Source of the DNA: Sclerodactyla briareus
Taxonomy: Eukaryota > Echinodermata > Holothuroidea > Dendrochirotida > Sclerodactylidae
NCBI GenBank assembly: GCA_026419785.1
Contig: JAODTK010005619.1
Location: 186,001-250,000 of the forward strand
DNA length: 64,000 nucleotides
Direction: 5' to 3'
Shown: positions 1 through 10,254 of the stretch, one piece after another
Layout of the letters: each line of letters begins with the position of its first letter
Numbering within the stretch: position 1 is the first letter of the stretch
The notes under the pieces: generated by a model
Seen by the model: only the letters and a program-made list of their open reading frames with translations
The model's database searches: none
Told to the model about the DNA's origin: nothing
Made by a program: the position numbers and the translations under genes

Positions 1-802
1 TGCCCATAAGTACATCCAGATTCCCCTGGGATACTTTTTCACAAGGAGAGCTACTTCGTTTGTATAAGTCCTAGTCCCTAAATGTCCTTGTTAGAGCTAC
101 AAACATATAGTGACAAGTCCAAATGCAATGTTTATGTTGTATTAAAGCAGTTCTCACATTATTAGAATAAGCTCTAGGCACAAACAGGGCTACTCTTGCT
201 CTTCAGTATATTCAGGTTCTGGCATAGTCTTGCATGTTTTTATTTTTGCATTTTTTTTGTGAAAATGAGGGTCTTGACACTCGGCTATCTCAGGGCTGAT
301 GAGTAGAGCTGCATTTGGAAAAAGTATATTGTTCAAATTTGTTGTACAGTAATCTACTGTATTTGGTTGAAATAAACAAGGCTGTTATGTACTGAACACT
401 TTCATACTGCTGGTTCCACACAAACTCTTGCCATTATTACTATGCAGCTGGAATGTTTTGATTATTCTAGTTTGCAGAGACCAACAACTGGGTATGTTTT
501 AAATATTCACCCAGAATCAACCTTTTAACAAGGTCCTGCCTGGTACATGACATCTGTTGACTTCAAGTTTCAAACTTACTAGAAACAACTTGCCATCGTG
601 TGTCAGGAAGAAGCTGATGCTCTTAAGACCTTATCTTCCCCTCCAATAACCAACTTCACTCCCACTGGATGACTCACTTCAGGCTGCTGAATATAAGAAC
701 ACATGAAACTGTAACATTGGGACATATTCAATGTTTAAAGCTATTGGTCACTTGAACAAGAACATAGGAATTCCTCCTGCCTTAGTGGTTTGTTGTCTCT
801 TG

Positions 803-1915
803 AAGGTTGTCATGGATCAATATCTGAAGTAATGCAGATACCGATAACGTTACAGTAACTTTAGTTGACTCCGGCAGCCAGCTTGTCCATAGGTTTTTTA
901 ACTCAAGAGGATCACACTAACCACCACACGAAATGCTAATTTATTTGAATACCGCAAAGGTTAGATTTCTCCTGCCAAAAGGAATGTTAAAATCTTGCAG
1001 TTAATCGAACAATCCTTTTCTGGAATGGAGGTCAATTCTGCAATTCTCGCCCACAGAAAAACAATTTCCTGGAGTTTCGAGCTAATCAGTAAACTTTGAG
1101 AAAAAAATATTGATATGAAATTTCAGAATTCCAGGATGAAACGTTCACTTATTTGAAAGCCACCTCAGCCAATCAATTCTCCTGTGCTGTCTTTGACCAA
1201 TTAAGTTCCATGATTTTCTCAGGAATTGAAGCATTTTGCTCTGAATTTCATGCCTTTCCTGGGAGTTAAAGCCTCTTTTTCCAATCAGCGAACTTTCCAG
1301 GTTTTCCAGTTAAAGCTGGGAACCCTGCTTGACATCAGTTTTTCAATGTTTGTAGTGTTCAATGTTTCACAAGTCTTGCAGCGAGAGCCGTGCGCTAATT
1401 CGGGAATTAGGCTCATCCTCCTTGAAAAATTCAAACTTTCTGCATTTTATCAAGTTGTTAGGTGCCTACAGTGTCATGGATAATATCTAAAGTAATACAG
1501 GTACCGATAATGTGAACTTTATTTGACCCCTGTAAGCCAGAGTCCACAGGTCATATAGGGGATCATACTAGTCAACACACTGAAATGCTATATTAACTTG
1601 CATACTGCAAAGGTTACGATTTCTCTGCAATACGAAAATCAAAAATATGCGCAATCCAGCAGTTCTTCTTTTTCGGGAATCAAGGCCATTCCTCATGCTA
1701 CCGGAAAATCATTTTACTGAATTGATTAACTGAATTGAAATAATTCTTGTATCTTTATTTCCAATTTTAGGCTATCAATTTTTTTGAACTTGAACGTGGT
1801 GCTTGCTCTTACTCAAGCCTGCAGTCACGCTGCTTTTTCTGTGCAGTTTCAGAGCTCACCATTCTTGAAAAGTTCAACCTTTCGTTATTCTATTGAGGTG
1901 CCCTGAGGATTTTAT
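803..1915. repeat. Diverged tandem duplication, about 660-bp unit
   Basis: Two successive diverged copies of one non-coding segment are visible. Copy one starts near 803 with gttgtcatggatcaatatct. Copy two starts near 1463 with gtgtcatggataatatctaa. Both then run in parallel through 'gataccgata', 'gaaatgctaatt', 'gcaaaggtta' and a final 'cttgaaaagttcaa' type segment. Copy two decays after about 1915. No convincing reading frame lies in either copy. The rest of 1-2063 shows no gene. Confidence 0.6.
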
Positions 1916-2071
1916 AAAACAATTATAAGAAAACTAATCCAGAAAAAAGAAAACTATTCATTGCTCAAGACACTAATCCGTAACAACTTGCGCAGACACA
2001 GCAATTCCAGAGGATTGAATATCTTCGTGCAAAATTTGATTCATAATAGCCTGTGCCCCGGACTCTGTAAT

Positions 2072-2952
2072 CAGTGTTGGAGGACTCGAGTCCGGTCTCG
2101 GTCTCGAGACGCAATTTTGAAGGACTTGGTCTCGGACTCGTGATTCAATGACTCGGACTCGGTTTCGGCTGCTGGACTCAGGACTCGGTCCCGATCCAGT
2201 TCAAGAACCGCTCAAAAAATCCTTGGCAAAAATCCTGAGGAAGAATAATGCAAAATCTAACACTAACACTGATATTCAGAAACACATATGAACATACTGC
2301 GCTGTCTTTTTGTCATGTCCCAATTTGCTCAGACCACATTGGAATTAGCCAATATGACTAAGCTGTACAGGCTGGAACGGCTATCAGCGAATGTGTCACA
2401 TGCACAGCACAGGAGAACATGCAGCACTTGCCGCACGGTCTGCAAAGATGGTGGAAATTGTGATGTTCTTGAAATGCAATGAAAAATACTTTATGCCTAA
2501 CTGCGGTATGGAAATTACATGGTTTCCAAATAGTAGGTAGGCAGGCGGAGAGAGACGTAGGGTTATATGGATTGTTTAGGTCATTTATTCTGTTAGTTTT
2601 GGCATTGTTACATTGCAATTACAGGGGCCATTGCTATGAACTTCTTGATGATGAGCATCCAGCTCTTGGATAGGAAGTTTGGAAACTTCAATATTTAATT
2701 TCGCATGGATGATTGTGCTTATTATCTTATACAGTCTCCCCGGGGATGCAGGATTCTAACTGCAATAACTTGTATTGAAGCCAAATTATAGGCTATGTTT
2801 TATGCAAATGCCAAGTGTTAATAGGGACTCGGACTCGGACAACAAAAGGACTCGGCCTTGACTCGGATGTTGAGGACTCGGTCTTGGACTCGGCTGCTGA
2901 GGACTCGGTCTTGGATTCGGACTCGGATTAGCTGGACTCGACTCCAACACTG
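2072..2952. mobile_element. Non-autonomous hAT-type DNA transposon, 881 bp
   Basis: The left end CAGTGTTGGAGGACTCGAG and the right end (reverse complement CAGTGTTGGAGTCGAGTCC) form terminal inverted repeats of the hAT type. The element is flanked on both sides by the exact 8-bp duplication TCTGTAAT (2064-2071 and 2953-2960), the length expected for hAT. Both ends carry clusters of GGACTCGG-like motifs (about 2085-2200 and 2823-2940). The short open frames in the core show no recognisable transposase, so I call it non-autonomous. The family is inferred from TIR and TSD only. Confidence 0.85.
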
Positions 2953-2960
2953 TCTGTAAT

Positions 2961-4454
2961 AGGCCTATATTTAATGTTAAAGATACTGAAACAGGTGATC
3001 TTCATCACGACCCCTAAATGAATTCAGAAAGCATGTCCTCCCTCATCAGTCCATTATTTATCCATGGCCGATGTCCTCAACATGACCTAGCTAGCTACAT
3101 CCTTGTGTTGAGAGATTCTGTTAGCCAGGATTTCATACTTAAGTTTGAATTCTGTTCACCTCTTGTCAATGACTATAACCCTGACCTACTGCCATTTGAC
3201 CCCCCCCCCCCCCCGTCAAAGTCCTTCAGGCAGATTCTAGCAACCTACGCTGGCCTGACTCAGGGGTATTAATTGATGCAGCGATATAAGAATCCCACAC
3301 GCTTGAAGTATATCCAAATAAGGTCATATAGGCCTAGGCCTAGGCCAACATACCAACTCCCCAGCATCTTGATCTGCCTGAGGTCAGGTTCCTCATGTAA
3401 CAAAAGCAAGCGAACGGTTAGGCTAGCAGCGCTGCGGCAGCAATTTGGTTTATTATCATTCCAAGAAAGATCGCTAGTGATAGTAATGTGTAAATAGTAG
3501 TGAAGAAGAAGAAACAAAAATACATGAACTGAACTAGTATTCGTTAGGCAAGCCTGCAAGAGGCTTAGGCAAGGCTATTAACAGGCTAGGCCTAACGTTA
3601 GTGAAAGTTATGCTGAAGTGAAAAACCGAGAGCACTGTAGAAGCACCAACATTCAAAAATACAATAATGTGTGGTATGACAGCTGGTTGCCATGTTTCTT
3701 CAATTGTGACAGCAGTAAACTCCGAGCTGATTGAGTTCATAGCTTCAGTTAAATAAGTCAAAAAAAATTCTCCAAGATGACTTCCAATCATGCAATGCAA
3801 TTTGAACTTTGCGCAAATAAATTGGCCAGCTATGGATCGTATAAGCGCGTACGCATGCGCCGTGTTGTGTTAAATAGGTGACACCACCGAACGCTTTCCA
3901 CAAGATACTGTATGAATGTTCACTTTCTTGGTGGTGCACTCTCCAAAAGCAGGTTGTGTTACCTGTACACTTTTTCTTTTATCATTCAGGCACCTAGATC
4001 CTAAGGAAGTGGCAAAAGAATTAAATTGTCAGAATACTGATTCCAGAACGAAGAAAGCAGACGGATATCACAAAACTCAGCATTCATAACAGCAGTGTAA
4101 AATAATAGGGGGAAATTGAACCAATGAAAATGTAGATGGCATGAAAGCAGACGTTCGATTGATCATTGACAAAAAAAAGAACAGCCGCTACCACGAAGTC
4201 TTGTTATAAACTGGAAGTCGGGTGCCCGGAGAGGTGAGATGCTGAGTGGCCATTATAATACCCCGGGGAAGCAAACTGGACACCAGGGGAGATATGAAGC
4301 GACGGGAAATGTCTGCGATGGCAGTCTTTCAAACTATCAAGTAAATTGGAGTTAAAGATGAAAATTGGAATGTTGTTGTTATTCTGGAATAAATTCGCGA
4401 CACCCGATCAATGAACTATATATAACATTCAAGAAGTGCATCTTTTTTCATCGT
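2961..4454. other. No gene seen
   Basis: Unassigned non-coding DNA. It contains a C run near 3201-3216, an aggcctaggcctaggcc stretch near 3331 and scattered short open frames with no protein-like composition. I see no RNA gene or repeat boundary here. Confidence 0.5.
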
Positions 4455-5520
4455 CGGTCTGCAGCCGCTATGCGCTTCCGCCGTTGGTCGGCACTGGGCG
4501 CCTCCGTCAAAAGATTGATGTCAATATAGCTTTGTTTTGCATCAGTTCCAATGGGGAGTAACATAGTTTGGTTCTCACGGGTCTCAACTGCAGTAGCGGC
4601 GACTAAGTGGGGAGGGGAACGTGCCCACCTCGGGAAAACTTGTCCCCCCCCCACCGTGTACCCCCCAAGTGAGATTTGTGATTTTCGAAAAAAAATATGC
4701 TGTAGGCAGATTCGACTACCAGTTTGAAATAGACTGGCAAAACACAACGAAAAGTATCACAAGAAAGGCCAAAAAACCTAGAGAAAATTGCGCGCTTTGC
4801 GCGCATGGTGAACAGTAGTGTGTGTAGAGCACAAATTATTGAATATTCTGGCCAAAAATCGGGCAGCGCTAAGACCGAGGTCTGACAAAATGTTAAAATT
4901 TTCAACCGGATTCCAGAATTTGTGATCACAAAATGCCCAAATTTTAGGCTTGGTACATGCAGCCTAAAAACGCTCGGGAAAGGTCATTTCCGGCCATCTG
5001 GTGGGCCTGCACAACAAAATTTCTCTTGTACGCTCCGCGATAACCTCTAGGGGCGCTACGCTCAGATGGTATTCTTTTGCCCCCCCCCCCACAAAATGTC
5101 TGTGCCCCCCTTTTGCCCCCCCTCGCCCCCAGTTTTGAAAAGCCCTGGTGACGCCACTGCTCATTTGCTTGTTGATCACGTTGTTTGAGCATGTATATTG
5201 GGTCCGTCCTCTTTGTCTCTTCTTCACTGGTCTTAGTGCTTCTCGTCATAGCTTGTTTCACAGGTGTTATTTCTTGAAGTCTCATTAGGTGACCCAGCCA
5301 CTTCAGCATCGTCTTTTTCTATTTTTGACACTCCATGCTTCCTGTTTCGGTTCTCCTGTACAAGTTGTACAGTTCCTTTTTGAATGGTGTATGGTCAATT
5401 TGACTGTAGTTCAGTTTTCCTCAATAGATTCCTTTGGCAGACGTCTATTCGTTTCAGCTGTTCTTTCAGAGTCCACTAACTCCTGTATACATAACACCTG
5501 TGATATACCTCGAAACTCTA
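4455..5520 (-). pseudogene. LINE reverse-transcriptase C-terminal remnant, split by a MITE
   Basis: Read on the minus strand, about 5309-5165 encodes a LINE ORF2 tail beginning LKWLGHLMRLQ. This is the 'RLKWFGHVMRM' type motif near the C-terminus of RTE/CR1-like polymerases, followed by a charged stretch (TSEEETKRTDP). The minus strand beyond the inserted MITE (about 4590-4455) continues with a basic tail ending SADQRRKRIAAADRR and a stop, typical of a LINE C-terminus. The upstream part (5310-5520) is frame-broken. Only the last part of ORF2 remains, so this is a dead 5'-truncated copy. Clade assignment is not possible from this fragment. Confidence 0.6.
4591..5159. mobile_element. hAT-like MITE inserted in the LINE remnant
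   Basis: The right end reads, in reverse complement, CAGTGGCGTCACCAGGG. The left end CAGTAGCGGCGACTAAGTGGG is its diverged inverted partner. Flanks are ctcaactg on the left and ctcatttg on the right, a six-of-eight match compatible with an aged 8-bp target duplication. Both ends carry C- or G-rich runs just inside the termini. LINE coding sequence continues on both sides, which supports insertion into the LINE. Confidence 0.6.
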
Positions 5521-5522
5521 AT

Positions 5523-6363
5523 TACCCAAGCGGCTTATGGGTGGACGCAGCCCCGGAGCTCATCTCACGGTAGCAACTCCAGCCGAAAAGGCTGTTACTT
5601 CCAGCTTTTATGAGATCAGAGTCCCTTTTGGGGGCTGCTGAATAGGTGCAAGGCTTTCGACAAGTTGATGCGGAAAATTCGTCGACGACCGGTCCTTGAA
5701 AGTCATACTGAATCCCGACGAACCTCCATCTCATCTCAACTCAGGTTGTAAAGGACTGTAAGAGTTAGAACTGGGCCACGGAAGATCGTTCACTTCAAAT
5801 ATTGGGGTTCCCCAAAGGCTGTTTACGCTGTATACAGCGAAGGCACTAAAATAACATCGGGTAATTTAACTACGGCCGAAATTGAGCTTACGAATACACC
5901 CTCCCACCAATCATGGTCGAACTTTCATACTCCAAACCTTCATTTATCATCAAGCCCTTTTCGACAGACCACAGCCGTACGCGCGGATGACATAGGTTGG
6001 TACAACGGCAAAATATACAACTTGACAGCTATAGATGTAATCAAAGACCGGGTCCCGTTGAAACTTGCAAAATAGAGGCCTGGAAATTAACTACGGCACT
6101 AAAATCGAAGAAGCACAATGACTTAACGAGGAGGAGCGAAGACTGAGAAAGGGTCATTATGTTGGATGCTCATCAATACGAGGATGATCATACCGCTTCG
6201 GAAGAAACTGCTACTAGCTTAGGGGCGTTGTGCGAAATTGGGAGTTGCAGGTGATGACCTATCAGCCGAGCGCCACTACGGGTTGGCGCGCAACTACACA
6301 CAAGATTCGTCAGATAGCAGGAAAATCACTTCCACTTTCCGTGCCTTATGAAGCAGCACCCTA

Positions 6364-6401
<38 letters not shown>
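5523..6401 (+). mobile_element. A-tailed retroposed-looking segment, source unknown
   Basis: About 880 bp of comparatively balanced-composition sequence ends in an uninterrupted run of 33 A residues (6369-6401), as expected for a reverse-transcribed RNA on the plus strand. A weak flanking duplication is possible: actctaattac just before 5523 and actctattac just after the tail at about 6409. No long open frame and no recognised gene or SINE promoter was found. It could be a LINE 3' part, a non-coding RNA copy or a decayed processed pseudogene. Confidence 0.35.
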
Positions 6402-6403
<2 letters not shown>

Positions 6404-9400
6404 CAATACTCTATTACTGGAGACTTCCGAAAATTTCAGTTGCTAGGCTTCTGGCTCATTCACTTCTTTTACCCTCTTTAGTTATGCATCACAGAGGCCT
6501 GGAAGGATTTAACCAGGGGTTCAATCCCCAATCCCATGATGGGTTTTCGAGGGCCGCCACAATATTTACAATATATTGTGGTGCCACTGACGTCATGTCG
6601 ATCGCGATCCTCTCTGAGCTGAGCTGCGCGACAACCAGCCAATTAATTGCCCTGACTCGACAGCTCGATGAAGTGTTTTCTCCGTTGCCAACTGGGGAGC
6701 TCCAGAGGTCATTGTCATTCAGAAATATGAAAATAACATCTCAAAAAGAATTTCAATTCAGCCACGATTATATATATCCCAGCGAGCGGCACCATTGGTT
6801 GCCGCAAGGCTCAGCGAAAACTTCAAATGACGGTCTTCTCAGATGCACGGCGAGCTCCGGATGGCCATTTCCATGTAGTGACTTGAAGAAAAAATTGTCA
6901 AGACTTGCACAGTATGTTCAAGCGGCGTCATATTATCCAATCGAAGCAGCACCATTAGTTGCCGCGCAGCGTAGCGAAATTTTTCGAAATTAGGTCTTCT
7001 CAAAGACATATACCCAAGAAGCCGCAGTAACAAGTGACGATCGCGAATCAGGCAGCTAACCTTACCATACCCGCCTCCCCGAGAATATTAGATACGTGAT
7101 CCTGCCAGCGGGTAACGAGGATGCGACGAAGTGAAGTAGTCGAAAAAGGAATCCAATCGCCGTCTTAGCCCAGCAGTGAGCGTTCAGGCTTTACTAGAAT
7201 ATAACAAGACCGGAAGCCCAATAGAGCCAAAAAAACGGAGCTTGGTTCTTTTGCTCAGATAACGCGACCGCCACACACCACTCTCTGACTATCCAATGAT
7301 TTCCCCGTCGAAACAACTGACCCGCGCTCGCCCGCCTCGTGGAGACACTGCTAAAATTTAGGTGTGATGGGCCGCCTTGTAATATGTCGAAGGTCTTGTA
7401 GGGCTCTTTTAAAATTTTCTGTAGTTGGAAAATAGTAGGTGCGTTTTATTGGAATGTTAGTTTACTGTTAGTATCCATATAGCTATGGGATGAAATACCA
7501 CGTACTGGTTTGGTCGATCCAATATTTGAAACTAACAGGTTCTAACAACGACAAAAACCGGGTCGTGTGAAATATATACCGATTACCTGCTGCTTAATGT
7601 ACACCACTCGCGGATTTTTGCAGTGCGCCACTCCACAATCAATATGTATACAGCCAATGTATCGGAGCTCCTATGCAGAGCAGAAGTCAGTGTGAGCCAT
7701 GTTGCTATGACCAACAGCGCCCTCACCAACATAGTGTCATGACGTGATATGGGCGACATGACCCATTAAAAATATATATAATATGTTCCGTTGACAGCCT
7801 CCTCTAGTCCTAGATCCACCCATTTAATAGTTCTAGTTCGCTATGTTATACTTCACAAGTTCACGCCTAGATGACGTCGTTTCTTCAGACGCAATCGATT
7901 TTTATTTTCGAACTAACTATGATGTTTCTGCTTTTCCGTAATGATCGGTGAATCTTTAGAGTTTATTATCGTCGTATTCCGAAACAAGTGTATATAATAA
8001 TTAATCAGCAGTCTTGTGTGCGACATATGGTCCGCTGACTTTTCCTGATAGAGGGCGCTATTGCATTGGTACCTTTTTGCAGTATTAAAAGGACCTGACT
8101 AGCTAGCTAGCTAGCTATATCCAGTTATTAAGAAATCCGGGTTTTCTTCAGTGAGCTTTGTTTTCCGGGTCCCGGCGTGAGGATCCTAAAAATGAATCTT
8201 GGGAATTATCAAAGGCTCCAGTTCATTACTGGCTGTCAAGTTAAGGAATCGGTGTTTCACCTCTATGAATGTGGATGAAATGAAACATCTAAAATTCTTG
8301 GTTCTGTCCCGCGAGTTAAAGTCTTGGCGGCTTCAGACCCTCGCTCACTAACTCTCCCACCCCCGCCTAGCCTAAGTTAGTATAAGGGGAGGTGTTTAGC
8401 GAAACTGGCACCCTCCAGACCATGTGTTATACATTTGTGAACCTTGGCAACCGTCTAATTATTGCTTTTTAATAATTTTTTTCAAGAACTAGGTGAGGCC
8501 TATAGTATTGGAGCCAGACAGTTGGTCAATTATGCTAGCTTTACACTGAGAGCTGGAGGCTCTTCTGATTTGAAGAGAGCAAACCCCCCAACTTTCCAGC
8601 ACCTTGAATTAGGCTACTGGGAAATTGAGTTCTTGACCAGATGGTCAGCATTATTGCCATTGATTATTGATAAAAACTTTTTAAAAACTCTTTATCATCA
8701 AGATTGTCCTGAACATTCAGTGTGAGAGTCCCTGATGTGCATAGTTCCCAGTGATGCCATGGCATTTTTTCGACTGTAGCCCATAATGTTGATGCAATGC
8801 AGATGTTATAGTAGGCTACTGTGAGGTCAATGAAGAAGAGCCACCAGACGAGATGTATTAGCCTGTTGTAACCATGGATTCGGAATGAATGTAATACTGT
8901 TGTGTGATTAGCTGGCAGGAATAGGCCTATAGCTCCTACAAGCCTAACTATTGGCGGAATCGATTTTTTAGACTTGCCAGAGGGTTAACGTCAAATCAAA
9001 ACGCATTCTTACTTCATTACAGAAATATATTCTCCAACTGAAGGAGACACATATACTTCAGTAAGTTCAGTCATTTAGGGATGACTTTGCAGTGGCCAAA
9101 TAGTGGAGGTAAACTGTCTTTATGCCTATATACCTCGCGTCTTGGCTATTTGTATGGCTTTAGGCTGCATCGTAAATTGAGTGGAATACATCTTCAAAAG
9201 GTGTGAGATCCTGTTAACCTCGACTTTCTTTGTTTTGAGCAGCAAATTGATCAGAATAGAGTGATATTCAACTAACAGAAGTAATGGACGACAGAGAAAA
9301 TTGCTGGTAAAGAATGCTTAGGGAAATTATTAGAATTATTACTTTTTCTATCCCTATCTTTCCCAGACCCGTAAAAGACCGAGCTCCAGTTTTTTGACAG

Positions 9401-9676
9401 CTAAACCCTATAAAAAAAAAACACAACCCCTTTTACCTTGTTCGTATGCAATCTGTCCCAGTTTAAAGATGAATGAGAATGAACCCCTGGAGTGTATGAA
9501 ACTCAATCTTGAGTCATGTAAGGTAGCGATGACAGGTCTCCGACATTCCAATTCCACACCGACCAGCACAAACCAACCAGACCTACTGGTAATCGATAGA
9601 CCACTTCTCACCGTGAACCCTGTTAGTAAAATTTTTGTTGTCGTGGCTGAAGGGGTGACTGTAATTTACATGAGGT
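6402..9676. other. Gene-free stretch
   Basis: No supported gene. The longest open frame (6484-6993) has no recognisable domain and spans an internal duplicated segment described separately. A short tRNA-like B box (ggttcaatccc near 6517) lacks a convincing tRNA fold around it. The tetranucleotide tagc repeats near 8100 are simple sequence. Confidence 0.45.
6788..7006. repeat. Pair of direct repeats about 160 bp apart
   Basis: The segment 6788-6846 (ggcaccattggttgccgc, then cagcgaaaa and ggtcttctca) recurs at 6948-7006 (agcaccattagttgccgc, then tagcgaaat and ggtcttctca). Both copies have similar length and order of motifs. No function is apparent. Confidence 0.5.

Positions 9677-9709
<33 letters not shown>
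9677..9709 (+). repeat. 33-nt poly-G tract
   Basis: An uninterrupted G run of 33 nt with further G-rich tracts nearby (about 9744-9751 and 9797-9807). It makes an artificial poly-Gly or poly-Pro open frame on either strand. Exact length in an assembly is unreliable. Confidence 0.9.
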
Positions 9710-9711
<2 letters not shown>

Positions 9712-10170
9712 GTGTAATGTTGTTTTTTTCTTTTTTAATGGGTTGGGGGGTAATAGATGTGATGATTTAGGAACTGCTAAGCAAGATGAATTGATTGGGG
9801 GGGGGGGGAGGATGGTAAATGTGGAGTATTGCACTTGCCTGACAGCATATTGTATTGTCCATGTATATAAATAAAGTGTCTGTCTAACCTGTTAATGTTT
9901 ACAATATGCCCATCACTGTATGATTTTTTCTATTTTGTGTGATATTATCTCATCCATTGGGACACATGTCAGACAGAATCAGTTGGGAGCCTTGGAACAT
10001 TTGAGAGGACTGTTTTGATGGGCAGATTTCTGTTTTACCCAATTTTGGAGTGTGGGCTTTTGATGTGTTTTTCCTTCTTGTGTGCTAAGTTTCTAAATAT
10101 CTTTCACATTACCATTGGACTTTAGTGATTTTTTTTTTTATATATCACCATCATGTTGTTCTGTTCCCAC

Positions 10171-10172
10171 AG
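10171..10172 (+). promoter_or_regulatory. Candidate splice acceptor before the CCNQ start exon
   Basis: The sequence ttgttctgttcccacag ending at 10172 is a good pyrimidine-tract acceptor about 80 nt upstream of the proposed ATG. It suggests that the 5' UTR is spliced and that the promoter lies further upstream, unseen. Confidence 0.4.
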
Positions 10173-10254
10173 ATAGATTCACATCTTATCTTACCGAATC
10201 GTCTTCCTGTAGGAATGAGAGACCATCCCCATCATTCCAGGAACATTGTCAATC

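Noticed and set aside
6490-6560. A possible tRNA because of ggttcaatccc
   Set aside because: No acceptor stem or D-arm could be paired around it.
6484-6993. A 169-codon open frame
   Set aside because: No domain; it spans a non-coding direct repeat and has no splice or start context.
9394-9834. Open frames with poly-Gly and poly-Pro
   Set aside because: They are produced by the G33 tract and neighbouring G runs.
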